A stretch of DNA of 64,000 nucleotides from a virus. Position 1 is the stretch's first letter; every line of letters begins with the position of its first letter. The DNA lies in IMG/VR virus record IMGVR_UViG_3300043395_002432, positions 62,001 to 126,000 of that record. One strand, given 5' to 3'. The notes below the pieces were generated by a model. The model was not told the DNA's origin. It made no database searches and saw only the letters and a program-made list of their open reading frames with translations. A program made the translations under genes and the position numbers. This document shows, in pieces, positions 51,235 through 59,696 of the stretch.

Positions 51235-51692
51235 GCAGGCCATGCGTCAAGGAAGAGGCTGGGGGCGTCCGAATTCGACTCCGCAAGCTCTTCAAGCGCG
51301 ATCTCGGCGTAGCTGTCCTCAGGGTCGTCCGCAAGCGTACAGGCGAACGCGATCCCGTTGATCGTCGTATCCTGAGGATCGGGGAGCGTCTGGTTCAGGC
51401 GGGAGATAGCGTGCGTATCATACGCACGAAACACTAAAGCAGCGCGAGCCACCAAGGGATCGTTCGGCTCGATCTTCAGAAGAACCTCTGCGAATGCAGC
51501 GAACCACTTCCGACGATCCAGACAAAAGGCGAAGAGCGCCGTCTCCTCAGGCGACTCCCTCATGAGGGAACCCCACTCTCGCAGGGTCAGCCCGTCCTCC
51601 ATGCTGACGGGCCGCCCAAGGTGCTGGCTGAGGCGTACCACTCGCTCGACTTCGTTCGAACGAGAGCGAGAAAGATGCTCGACCGTGATCAT
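51231..51692 (-). CDS. Uncharacterised early protein
   Basis: 153 residues, mainly helical (TALFAFCLDRRKWFAAFAEVL) with an acidic C-terminus. ATG 51692 follows GGGGGTGAGG, 15 bases after the TATGCT box of promoter P6. No family recognised. Confidence 0.6.
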   Translation of the reverse strand: MITVEHLSRSRSNEVERVVRLSQHLGRPVSMEDGLTLREWGSLMRESPEETALFAFCLDRRKWFAAFAEVLLKIEPNDPLVARAALVFRAYDTHAISRLNQTLPDPQDTTINGIAFACTLADDPEDSYAEIALEELAESNSDAPSLFLDAWPA

Positions 51693-51707
51693 GTGAACCT
51701 CACCCCC

Positions 51708-51744
51708 AGCATAGGATCAGGAGAGGGGTGAGGTGTCAAGAACC
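51708..51744 (-). promoter_or_regulatory. TTCTTGACA promoter P6
   Basis: TTCTTGACA, then TATGCT 20 bases later, upstream of ATG 51692. Only one TTGAC box is clear; a palindrome copy abuts the upstream side. Confidence 0.7.
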
Positions 51745-51762
51745 AGCGAATTCGAATTCGCT
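51745..51762. repeat. Perfect 18-bp TTCGAA-core palindrome after the RNR gene
   Basis: AGCGAATTCGAATTCGCT overlaps the RNR stop codon by one base. Confidence 0.92.
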
Positions 51763-54671
51763 CAGCCCCGCTGCGGGATCTCGCATTTGTCGGTGGTGCA
51801 GTACTTCTCCCCAGAGGCTTCCGCGCCCCCCTGGTAGAAGATCCCCATGTCCTCAATCGGGCGCAGACGAGCCACATGCTCGTCGTAGACCTCCTTGGTG
51901 ACCGGAATGAACGGAGCCTGCGGGTAGATCTCCGCATCCGCGTCGTAAGGCTGGAAGGAAACCGACTTCAACTTCCCGTCGTAGAAGGCGAGAATGCGCG
52001 AAATCTGCGGCCCCTCCGTCTTGCGATCAAAGGAGAGCGAGACCGAGACGCTGTTGTCAGACCAGTCATGCTGCATCTGCGCCGCCAACGCCGCCTTCTC
52101 CCACACAGAGACCTGCTGCTCCGTGCGCTGCCAAGGCCGAAGCGCGAGCGGGAAGTACACCACCACCGTCGTGTCAGGTGACGTTACGTCAGGCTCCACC
52201 TTGTAGCCGTGAGCGCGCAAGACCTCTACCTGGGGGTTGAGGACGCTGAGCCGAATCGTCCGCAAGGTGTACGTGCTGCCAGGAAGCCAATGCACCCCTG
52301 GCGTCACACCAAAGACCAAGCCCGTCGTCCCACCCGGCTTCTCCGTCGTCACCCGAATCGACTCTCGAACGCAGAGCCACTCGGAGTAGAGCCGATCATA
52401 CCGACGAATCGCATCGTACCCATGCCGCGTCCACTCCCGAAGCTGAAGCGCACGCCCCGGAGCCTCGTCCAAGAAGTCCGCCACCCCAGAAAGCGACAGC
52501 CCAATCCGCCGATTCCGCTGCATGATCGCATTCGTCTCCCGCCAATGCGTCGACAGAAGCGTCACCGTCTTCGCATACAGGAACGCCACCTTCAAGGTGC
52601 GCTCAAGCTCCTCCTTCGAGGAATGCCGATTCAAGAACACGTCCACCAACGTGCAACACTCACCAGACTCCAGCGGCTGCTCCCCACAAGGGTTGAAGCC
52701 CTCCACACGCCAATCCCGATTGTCAGGCGGATCAGACAGGCGACCGTACTTCCGCGCCACGTCGATCCAGATCACCCCAGGCTCCCCACGCTCAATGATC
52801 TGCGGCACCAAGCCAGAGAGATCCGAACCAGACACCACCGCAGGCGAATTGTTCGACATGTAGCCCCAGCCACGACGAGGATCGTCAGGATCGGAACTCC
52901 AGAAATTCCGCTCAGGGAACCGCGAAGGATCTTTCAAATGCACGAACTCGTCCGTCATCGGCCCAATGAAGATCTCAGCGCTCCGACGCACATTCCCAGA
53001 GACGACGCACACCCCGATCAAATTCCCAATGTCCGCAATCGTCACCAAGTCCAGCAGCGTCCCAGATCGCTCAGACAAGATCTTCCGCAATTGCGCGTGC
53101 AGCCGCTGCAACGGTGCTGGCCCAGCAGCCGTCCCACCAAAGGTCTTGATCGGCTCGCCAGCAGGACGAATCAACGTGTAGTCGAACGACACCTCAGGCT
53201 GGTGCGAGATCAGGTACGAATTCAACAACAGCCGAACCGACTGAACCCACCCCTCACGGGTGTCAGGAACGACGTAGACCTCAGAAGAAGGCTGCGGCTC
53301 ATGCACCAAAAACCGACCAGCCCCCTGCGCGTCGAAGCCACAGCCAATCCCAAGCATCGACGCCTCCATGAGGAAGCAGAACGGATACGCAGGATCGTCA
53401 TGCCGCATGTCCTTGGTGCTGATGAAGGCGCAATTCGAAGTGTAGATGCCGCTGGCCAGCGTGAACCGCTCCACCCCCGGAACCACCGCACAGTACACCT
53501 CTTCCTCTTCGTCAAGCACCTCAATGGAACGCACCCTCATGAAAGAAGGCGTCTCCACGAGTGAGATCTTCCGAAGAGGGGCCGAACGAGGCCCATACTG
53601 CGTGTCGCCGCTCTGGGTGTTGATCCCAGTGACGGAGAAGCCAGCCTCAGCCGCATGCAAGATCAGCCAGTCCGCTGCCTCCTGATTCTGGGTGCTGAGG
53701 ATGAACCCACCGCAAGCAGACCTGCTGCCGTCAAGCGCAACCCAGCCACGAATGAAGGCTGCGTTGTATTCGGGAGATCGGCCCTGGGGAAGCTCCTTCA
53801 TGTTGGTGCTGCTGCGATGATAGGCGACCGGATCGCCATCACAATTCGGCTGGTAGTGATACTTGCTGAAGTAGCTCTTGTACTTCTCCTTTGCACCACA
53901 CAACCGCATGCTGTGCGAGAAATCGCCATTCTTGTACCGATAGCCGACCGATCCATCCGCAAAGATCAGCCCGTGCCGATACGCCTCCTCGTCGAACTCA
54001 AGCGAGGTCACAGGCGTGCAGGGAACAACGTCACCAACAGAGAGGCTGGTCGTCGTCGTCCCGTCTGCAAGCTCCCAACGATGATTGGGCGTCGCCACCT
54101 CAACCACTCGGTGGTTGCTCCGCACGTTGTACGGCGCGAAGCTGATCCGCTGGACAGGCTGACGCCCGAACGAACGAACCGTCGCTGGCGTCCAGCCCGA
54201 GCGCGTCCAGACCTCCACCTCCTGATCCACCAAGTCCACAAGCTCGCGGACGCCCTCTCGCGTCAGGATCGACGTGTCGCCCACGAAGCAATTCTGCAAC
54301 GCAGCGCTGTTCCGCTGCGTCATCACCAAAGGCGTCCCCATCATCCACAGCCCACGCCCAGGCGGACTCCACTTCATCGTGAAGAGCAGATCGAACGCCT
54401 CCCGAGCCGAAGTCTGCGCCTTCTTCCCATTGAACGGAATCCGGTTCTGCTTACAGTGATCCTTCTGAATGCTGTACATCCCATTGATCACACGAACACA
54501 GACGTCCAACCACGACTCCTTGGTGCCGTCCCCCTTCAAACGCGAGTACTTGTCAAGGAACGTCAACTCACCAAGCGATAATCCCGCAGGCGTGCGATAC
54601 CCAAACTCAGGCACACGCCCACGATACTGATCCACGAAGTCCTTGCTTAGCTCGAAGCTGAAGACGCTCAT
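51762..54671 (-). CDS. Class II (B12-dependent) ribonucleotide reductase with an intein
   Basis: The 969-residue precursor is a monomeric adenosylcobalamin-type reductase of the Lactobacillus RTPR kind: NPCGEQ active-site loop, GNVRRSAEI, and the C-terminal CTTDKCEIP thiol pair that re-reduces the active site. It converts ribonucleoside triphosphates to dNTPs for phage DNA synthesis. Residues 128-413 are an intein; the mature enzyme would be about 683 residues, near the 739 of RTPR. The first residue after the intein is the cysteine aligned with the N-terminal catalytic-pair cysteine. Confidence 0.93.
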   Translation of the reverse strand: MSVFSFELSKDFVDQYRGRVPEFGYRTPAGLSLGELTFLDKYSRLKGDGTKESWLDVCVRVINGMYSIQKDHCKQNRIPFNGKKAQTSAREAFDLLFTMKWSPPGRGLWMMGTPLVMTQRNSAALQNCFVGDTSILTREGVRELVDLVDQEVEVWTRSGWTPATVRSFGRQPVQRISFAPYNVRSNHRVVEVATPNHRWELADGTTTTSLSVGDVVPCTPVTSLEFDEEAYRHGLIFADGSVGYRYKNGDFSHSMRLCGAKEKYKSYFSKYHYQPNCDGDPVAYHRSSTNMKELPQGRSPEYNAAFIRGWVALDGSRSACGGFILSTQNQEAADWLILHAAEAGFSVTGINTQSGDTQYGPRSAPLRKISLVETPSFMRVRSIEVLDEEEEVYCAVVPGVERFTLASGIYTSNCAFISTKDMRHDDPAYPFCFLMEASMLGIGCGFDAQGAGRFLVHEPQPSSEVYVVPDTREGWVQSVRLLLNSYLISHQPEVSFDYTLIRPAGEPIKTFGGTAAGPAPLQRLHAQLRKILSERSGTLLDLVTIADIGNLIGVCVVSGNVRRSAEIFIGPMTDEFVHLKDPSRFPERNFWSSDPDDPRRGWGYMSNNSPAVVSGSDLSGLVPQIIERGEPGVIWIDVARKYGRLSDPPDNRDWRVEGFNPCGEQPLESGECCTLVDVFLNRHSSKEELERTLKVAFLYAKTVTLLSTHWRETNAIMQRNRRIGLSLSGVADFLDEAPGRALQLREWTRHGYDAIRRYDRLYSEWLCVRESIRVTTEKPGGTTGLVFGVTPGVHWLPGSTYTLRTIRLSVLNPQVEVLRAHGYKVEPDVTSPDTTVVVYFPLALRPWQRTEQQVSVWEKAALAAQMQHDWSDNSVSVSLSFDRKTEGPQISRILAFYDGKLKSVSFQPYDADAEIYPQAPFIPVTKEVYDEHVARLRPIEDMGIFYQGGAEASGEKYCTTDKCEIPQRG
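53433..54290 (-). other. Intein inside the ribonucleotide reductase
   Basis: 286 residues. Block A CFVGDTSILTREG, block B ATPNHRW with the T-x-x-H, LAGLIDADG-type motifs HGLIFADGSV and RGWVALDGS, then EVYCAVVPGVERF and the end YTSN followed by Cys414. The penultimate His and block F His are replaced (Ser; Glu-Arg). It contains three CACCAA-type words, the same density as the rest of the genome, so it is not a very recent arrival. Confidence 0.9.
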
Positions 54672-54704
54672 CCCTCTCTCCTCCAGAACTCAACCTGTAT
54701 CCCG

Positions 54705-54896
54705 TCAGATGCCTTTTTGCCCAAACGCAGAGAGCGTCACGATCCGCTCAGTGACGCCCTCCACGAACCACAAAGGAAGCTCGCATTCCACCAAGTAGAC
54801 CTCAGGGGTAGCGACCTCCACCACGAAGACCACAGAATCAGGGGAACGCTCCACACGATCCACCACCAAGAACAGGAACGCCAAGCCCTCAAGCAT
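54705..54896 (-). CDS. Small unknown protein upstream of the RNR
   Basis: 63 residues, strand-rich with a hydrophobic start (LEGLAFLFLVVDRV). GGAGGC precedes the ATG. Position before the RNR suggests an accessory role, but no thioredoxin-like CxxC is present. Confidence 0.55.
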   Translation of the reverse strand: MLEGLAFLFLVVDRVERSPDSVVFVVEVATPEVYLVECELPLWFVEGVTERIVTLSAFGQKGI

Positions 54897-54931
54897 CGAT
54901 GCCTCCCAAGGAACCCTTAGCGCCCACAGCG

Positions 54932-54949
54932 AACGAATTCGAATTCGTT
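54932..54949. repeat. Perfect 18-bp TTCGAA-core palindrome
   Basis: AACGAATTCGAATTCGTT overlaps the TAA stop of the gene ending at 54948. Confidence 0.92.
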
Positions 54950-55139
54950 ACGCCAACAACGCAGCTCGCGCACCACGAAGGCGTAGCGCAGCCTGGAAGA
55001 GAAGATCAGAGGCAGCCTGCGCCTCAGCACGGAAACGCGCCGAAGTCTCCTCCTCCAACGCCTCGTCCACAGATGCCTGCGCCTCCTCCACCGACTCCAA
55101 CACCTCGCTCAACGAATCCACCAAGAAGTCAACGTCCAC
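54948..55139 (-). CDS. Small acidic coiled-coil protein
   Basis: 63 residues starting with GTG 55139 behind a perfect AAGGAGGTG site. An acidic Val/Glu/Ala helix (EVLESVEEAQASVDEALEEE) is followed by an Ala/Arg helix. Function unknown. Confidence 0.6.
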   Translation of the reverse strand: MDVDFLVDSLSEVLESVEEAQASVDEALEEETSARFRAEAQAASDLLFQAALRLRGARAALLA

Positions 55140-55152
55140 TTCTCACCTCCTT

Positions 55153-55188
55153 GAAAAAGGAAACCCCTCTCAAGCTGGAGAGGGGTTT
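55153..55188 (-). terminator. Intrinsic terminator of the second primase gene
   Basis: AAACCCCTCTC and GAGAGGGGTTT arms followed by CCTTTTT on the minus strand. Confidence 0.9.
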
Positions 55189-55266
55189 CGTGGCGGATCA
55201 CTCCGCGACCCGAACTTTGTTTGCTGGACAGGATTCGAGTCAGCTCTGCGAGCCACCAAGAACCTA

Positions 55267-56979
55267 TCACGAATCGCGCCGAGACGCACGCGGATCGCTC
55301 ACCAAGAGCCGCGCAATGAAGAAGTTCCCATCCTTGTCCACACGCGCCCCAGGAAGACGCCCATTCGCACCAGCAGCAAAGACCGCAGGATCAAGCGAAC
55401 CCCCACGCCCAACCACAGAGAGAAACCCTGAACCCACCAACGTCAACACAGATCGAACCTCCTCAGAAGCGTAGAACGAATCCAACGCCGAACGATCCAC
55501 AAGCGGCACCTCAAGCCCAAGCAAGATCTGAAAACCACGCTTCGACGTCTCAACCACATTCATTCGACCACTGAACAACGGATGCCCCTTCACCACCTCT
55601 CGAAACCCAGCCAAGACACGCGCCTCCTCCTCACGCCCCTCACGCGACAAAGGCGAGTAGGAACGACGCTCAAGCTGGTCAAGGTCGAACAATACATACT
55701 CCCCAGCAACCGCCTCAAACCCTGAAGGACTCAACGTCGACCACGAACCATCCCCAAGCGTGACCTCAACCTCCTCCCGATGCGTCATCTCATGTATCGA
55801 AATGTACTGATCCGGGTAGACCTGCTTTGGTGCCTCATGCGCGGCACGAGCCTCAAGACGAGCCGCCATGCTCAGATACCGATCACTCGTCTCATTCGCC
55901 GCAAACGAACGCGTCGAACGGGCCGATACAACCATCTGATCCATCACGTCCACACGCGAAGCATACCGACGACGCGCATACCGACCACCACGAGAAGACC
56001 CCTCATACACCGTCGTCCGAACCGCACCAAAACGCCTCACACGCGAACGCCAAGCCTCAATCGCCCCCTCACGCCGAATCAATCCAGACGCCCGATACCG
56101 ACCAGCACGAACCTTCCGAGCCTCGTACCAAGAAACCACAGAAGCGTCGCCAGTAGAAGGAAAGTCGAACGGTAGCTCATCCTCCATCATGACGCTTCGC
56201 TCGGGAAGATCCTCGAACGGCTCCTCTGAAGGAAGCGAAGAAGGAAGCGAGGAACGCGACGACGGAAGCACCTCCACAGGAGCGCGTGAAGGATCGAGCA
56301 GACGCACCAAGAGCTGCCCCCCCTCCTCCTTCCAGCCACCTATGGCACGACCACACGCGAAGCAGAACACCGCACGAGAACCAACCTCCAGCAACGTAGC
56401 CGAAGGCGTCCGCTCCATGCCCCCCTTGTGGATCGGACACCGAACCATGATCCCACGACCACGACGACCAGCCACGTCCTCAGGAGCAAGCACGCGCCAC
56501 TCAGAGAACCGAGAGGAACGAAGCACGGAAAGATCCAAGCCGTACCGAGTAGCACCAACACGAAGCTCCTCTCGAACCCCCCGAAGTACCTCAACCCCAA
56601 GATCCGAGAGCTGATACAACGAGCCACGATACCCAAGCAGCCGCGCATTCGAATTCGTTTCCACCAAGACCTCAGGCCCAAGCACTACGACAAGGCGCTC
56701 CAAGATCTCCCGAGCCAGCCCCTCAGAGATCCGATCTGAGCCGTCAGCCAATGCCAGAGGAAAACGACCGCTCGCGTAGTAGCGGCGACACCGATCAATG
56801 GGCTTCCCAGCCTCATGCAAGCGACAGAAGTCTGAGACCACATGGAGGAGGGCTGCAGCAACAAGGGGGCGGCGAGAAGGTCGAAGCTCGACGAAGGAGA
56901 GAAGCTCCAGAACGCAACGTCGAACGAATCGAGCGGTTCGCGTTTTTTTCGCTTGTTGAGGTGGTCTGCTAACGCTCAT
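55267..56979 (-). CDS. CHC2-zinc plus AEP-like primase (second primase)
   Basis: I start at ATG 56979 (GGGAG upstream), giving 570 residues. Residues of about 195-235 have a primase zinc finger (CPIHKGGMERTPSATL, then FCFACG). The C-terminal third has an AEP-like active-site pattern: YVLFDLDQLE (h-h-D-h-D), VVETSKRGFQILLGL (position of the S-x-H motif but with Gln instead of His) and RLPGARVDKDG. A long Arg/Ser-rich linker lies between. The missing His makes activity uncertain. A bipartite element lies 125 bases upstream. Confidence 0.65.
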   Translation of the reverse strand: MSVSRPPQQAKKTRTARFVRRCVLELLSFVELRPSRRPLVAAALLHVVSDFCRLHEAGKPIDRCRRYYASGRFPLALADGSDRISEGLAREILERLVVVLGPEVLVETNSNARLLGYRGSLYQLSDLGVEVLRGVREELRVGATRYGLDLSVLRSSRFSEWRVLAPEDVAGRRGRGIMVRCPIHKGGMERTPSATLLEVGSRAVFCFACGRAIGGWKEEGGQLLVRLLDPSRAPVEVLPSSRSSLPSSLPSEEPFEDLPERSVMMEDELPFDFPSTGDASVVSWYEARKVRAGRYRASGLIRREGAIEAWRSRVRRFGAVRTTVYEGSSRGGRYARRRYASRVDVMDQMVVSARSTRSFAANETSDRYLSMAARLEARAAHEAPKQVYPDQYISIHEMTHREEVEVTLGDGSWSTLSPSGFEAVAGEYVLFDLDQLERRSYSPLSREGREEEARVLAGFREVVKGHPLFSGRMNVVETSKRGFQILLGLEVPLVDRSALDSFYASEEVRSVLTLVGSGFLSVVGRGGSLDPAVFAAGANGRLPGARVDKDGNFFIARLLVSDPRASRRDS

Positions 56980-57205
56980 GACTCCCGTCCAGCACCTTGA
57001 AGATAGCACGGCATGGGCTTTGGTGCTGAGAAGAGGAATGAGATGAGAGACCCCCCCAGACCCCCCCCCCACCGCGAGATCAGCACCTCTACCTCCGACA
57101 TAGAAGTGTCTTAGTTCGGGAAGACGAAGACCCCAACGAAGGCGACTTTTCAGATCGTACTTTCGACGACCACGAGGACGACTGCACCAAGCCCTGTCCA
57201 CGAAC
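56980..57205 (-). promoter_or_regulatory. Control region of the second primase
   Basis: Non-coding stretch with the bipartite element (57104-57175) and a run of C residues broken by A at 57050-57071. No gene supported. Confidence 0.55.
57104..57175 (-). promoter_or_regulatory. Bipartite element copy 6
   Basis: Both blocks and the 25-base gap are conserved; the proximal block ends CACTT and is followed by CTATG. It is about 125 bases before ATG 56979. Confidence 0.75.
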
Positions 57206-57232
57206 GAAAAGAGGCACCCCAGGGGATGCCTC
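57206..57232 (-). terminator. Intrinsic terminator of the MBL-fold gene
   Basis: GAGGCATCCCC and GGGGTGCCTC arms followed by TTTTCG on the minus strand, just beyond the palindrome. Confidence 0.85.
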
Positions 57233-57250
57233 AGCGAAGTCGAATTCGCT
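57233..57250. repeat. TTCGAA-type palindrome after the MBL-fold gene
   Basis: AGCGAAGTCGAATTCGCT touches the stop codon at 57250 and abuts the terminator stem. Confidence 0.88.
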
Positions 57251-58071
57251 CAGAACGCGGAGATCGAAGGGATCGCCTCCCGCGACCGGGCCAACGTGAT
57301 CGAGTAGCTCTGACCAGAATGCTCCCGAGCCAGCTCCGCGTACTTCCGAGCCAGCTCATGGGTATTGGTGCTGTTCGAGATATGCCCCACCACCAAGTGC
57401 CGAAGCGAGGGCGTATTCCCAACGAGAAGCCTGTAAGCCTGCTCATTGCTCAGATGCCCGTAGTCCCCGCGAATTCGCGTTCGCACCGACGACGGGTACT
57501 CTGAATTCAGGAGCATCTCAGGGTCGTGATTGAATTCCATCACCAAGATCTCGACCTCTTTCAGCCGCTCCCGAATCACCGAGGTCGCCCGACCCAGATC
57601 CGTACAGACCATTGCCGTCGAATGGCTGTTGGACACCAAGAAGCACACAGGCTCCCGAGTGTCATGCGGAACAGGGATCGCCTCAATCTTTAGGTGCTTG
57701 ACGAAGAAGACCGAACGCTCGATCACCTCTTGGCACCGAATCTTGCCCCGCTCCAGATTCTTCGACCCCTCCCACGTCCCCCGCGTAGCCCACACGTCAG
57801 GCATGCAGCCCCGGCCAGCCAACGCCCGCTGCACAACGCCAACGCCACCAACATGGTCGATATGCTCATGCGTAATGAGGATCGAATCAATCGGGTGGCG
57901 CTCTAAACCCCCAGCAGCCTCTAAGCCTTGCTGAAGCCTCATGTTCGACCCACCGCAGTCGATCAGAACGCCAGCATGATCGTCCCCTACCCAGGTGCAA
58001 TTGCCTTGCGACCCCGAGGTGAGGGAAAGAAGCCGAAGAGGCTTTGCCAGCCGAACCCCCCTCAGGCGCAT
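57250..58071 (-). CDS. Metallo-beta-lactamase-fold nuclease (YycJ/WalJ-like)
   Basis: The 273-residue product has the family signatures LTSGSQGN at 17-24, THEHIDH with His68, His70, Asp72 and His73, the MEFNHDPEMLL segment, and GHLSN with a late VGHIS. YycJ-type enzymes are 5'-3' exonucleases acting on DNA ends. In a phage this could process replication or recombination ends or degrade host DNA. It is downstream of a small membrane protein and followed by a terminator. Confidence 0.85.
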   Translation of the reverse strand: MRLRGVRLAKPLRLLSLTSGSQGNCTWVGDDHAGVLIDCGGSNMRLQQGLEAAGGLERHPIDSILITHEHIDHVGGVGVVQRALAGRGCMPDVWATRGTWEGSKNLERGKIRCQEVIERSVFFVKHLKIEAIPVPHDTREPVCFLVSNSHSTAMVCTDLGRATSVIRERLKEVEILVMEFNHDPEMLLNSEYPSSVRTRIRGDYGHLSNEQAYRLLVGNTPSLRHLVVGHISNSTNTHELARKYAELAREHSGQSYSITLARSREAIPSISAF

Positions 58072-58075
58072 GACG

Positions 58076-58249
58076 CTACCAGACGATCCATGCGATCACC
58101 CCCCCGATCACGAAATTCCAGAACGCCAGCCCAAGCCCCGAGAGGACGCGCCCCAGGACGCCCCGCGTCAAGAAGTTGAGGAGGCTCGCCTCCTCCGCAC
58201 TCAGCTCGCCCGCCCCGTAGTCCACCCCAGCCCGAAATTCCTGACACAT
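58076..58249 (-). CDS. Small tail-anchored membrane protein
   Basis: 57 residues from ATG 58249 behind GGAGG. A polar N-terminus (FRAGVDYGAGELSAEEA) precedes a C-terminal hydrophobic helix ending FVIGGVIAWIVW. It lies 23 bases downstream of promoter P7. Possibly an early membrane-acting protein; no family recognised. Confidence 0.65.
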   Translation of the reverse strand: MCQEFRAGVDYGAGELSAEEASLLNFLTRGVLGRVLSGLGLAFWNFVIGGVIAWIVW

Positions 58250-58271
58250 GAAGACCTCCGTCGCCCCCTGA

Positions 58272-58314
58272 AGCTAACCCCAACCCCTCAGAGATCTTGT
58301 CAAGAACGTGTCAG
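58272..58314 (-). promoter_or_regulatory. Doubled-TTGAC promoter P7
   Basis: CTGACA and TTGACA at 11-base spacing, then TTAGCT 20 bases later, upstream of ATG 58249. Confidence 0.82.
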
Positions 58315-58328
58315 CGAAGTCGAATTCG
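58315..58328. repeat. TTCGAA-type palindrome beside promoter P7
   Basis: CGAAGTCGAATTCG abuts the upstream TTGAC box, as at promoters P3 and P6. Confidence 0.85.
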
Positions 58329-58335
58329 TTCCTGC

Positions 58336-59679
58336 TTACACCAAGCCAAGGACGAGCAACCACGACGGTGAGCCGTCCGGGCCGAATCCTTCCGGCTCGA
58401 CCTTCTTGCCGGTCACCGACTTCGCAATGCCATCGCCCATTTTCTCAATGGCCGACCATGTCGGCATCTTCATGAAGGGCTTTCCGAAGATGCCCTCCAA
58501 GTACTTGGTGCTGATGCGGGTGTTCGGGCGCGAGGCGAAGTCGACGATGGCCATTGCCGGATTGGCCTCGTCAAAGCGAACGGTCGCTTTCTCCCCTGCC
58601 TGAAGGACGGTGCCGTCCTTCAGCTTCAGCGAGTCCTTCTTCAGGGTCACGGGAATGCCCGTATTCGGCTTACCAGCAGCTTCCTTCAGCGGCTTCCGCA
58701 CCACGGTCTTGTACTTCCAGGGGTAGGCCGCGACGGCAGCCTTCAGCTCTGCCATTGCTGCCTCTACCTTGCGAGGAGATTGGCTCACCCCCATCGCATG
58801 AAAGACGTCCTGAGCCTTCGCAAGCATGGCACCAACGGTCGGGCCTGTCCTCGGAGCATACCCGTTCACCTTGCGCCACGCATCGCCCAGCTTCTCGAGC
58901 GCGAGAACCAGCTCCTCGGAGTCGTCAGCGAACTCGTACCGATCCACCTCGGCTGTCGTCCAAGTGTCCTTCACCCGGTCGTAGGTCGCATAAAGCTGGC
59001 GAATGAGCGACATCAGCTCCCGCTCCTCCTCCTCGGACGGCTCCCCATTGGCACCAATCGCCTCCCAGACCTCTCCGCCATCCTTCAGCGCCGAGTGAAG
59101 CTCGTCCTCCATGTCGTTCTTGAACGCCTGAAGGTTCCCGTCGAAGCCCTGGAACTCCTTCCAGAATTCCCGAGCCATTGCGGGAAGCACGTCCTCCGCC
59201 TCGGAGCCAAAGAATGCCTTGGTGAAGGAATCCAGCGTGTAGCCCTTCGCGTGCGGATTGACCTTCTGCTCACCAAAGGACGCCGTGGAGTCCTTCAGGA
59301 AGGAACGCGCTGCCGTCTCCCCCTTCTTGGTGAGCGAGTAGAGGTCAGGGGCGTTGTCGACCTCGACCCCGTAACGGCCCATGCGATCCCCCGAGCCAGA
59401 GGCGACCTGCTGGGCGTAGCCCTTGTCCTCGAGCGCCCCCAATGCCTGCTCGATCTCAGCGAGGCTCGTCTTCCTCTTGGTGCCACGGTTCATCTCCGCC
59501 TCAATGTCCTCGGGAGAGACCTGCATGCCGCCGCTGTAATCCTGAATGTCCGCCATGATCGCCAGGACGAACATCCACGTCTCAATCCCCTTCCCCTTCG
59601 TGGCCCGGATCAAGCCCTTCAGGGTCGTGTACTGAGGAACCCCCTCCACCAACGCCAACGTCTCAACCAGCCACTTCAT
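58336..59679 (-). CDS. Probable internal head protein, large
   Basis: 447 residues. The N-terminus MKWLVETLALVEG contains two L-V-E sites of the prohead-protease type. The body is alpha-helical and acidic, with a winged-helix-like segment at 60-130 (EIEQALGALEDKGYAQQV, DLYSLTKKGE). It is first of its kind after the P7 unit and has its own sigma70-like promoter. An injected DNA-binding protein is possible. Function inferred from the tag and neighbours. Confidence 0.6.
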   Translation of the reverse strand: MKWLVETLALVEGVPQYTTLKGLIRATKGKGIETWMFVLAIMADIQDYSGGMQVSPEDIEAEMNRGTKRKTSLAEIEQALGALEDKGYAQQVASGSGDRMGRYGVEVDNAPDLYSLTKKGETAARSFLKDSTASFGEQKVNPHAKGYTLDSFTKAFFGSEAEDVLPAMAREFWKEFQGFDGNLQAFKNDMEDELHSALKDGGEVWEAIGANGEPSEEEERELMSLIRQLYATYDRVKDTWTTAEVDRYEFADDSEELVLALEKLGDAWRKVNGYAPRTGPTVGAMLAKAQDVFHAMGVSQSPRKVEAAMAELKAAVAAYPWKYKTVVRKPLKEAAGKPNTGIPVTLKKDSLKLKDGTVLQAGEKATVRFDEANPAMAIVDFASRPNTRISTKYLEGIFGKPFMKMPTWSAIEKMGDGIAKSVTGKKVEPEGFGPDGSPSWLLVLGLV

Positions 59680-59696
59680 CGCTCACCTCAAGGTGG

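Noticed and set aside
57050-57071. Run of C residues as a phase-variable tract
   Set aside because: It is non-coding, interrupted by A residues and next to no start codon; composition of the region is C-rich anyway.
6436-57175. Reading the bipartite elements as a structured RNA or riboswitch
   Set aside because: One copy can pair across the gap (GAAAACT with AGTTTTC), but the pairing is not kept in other copies; only the two blocks and the distance are conserved.
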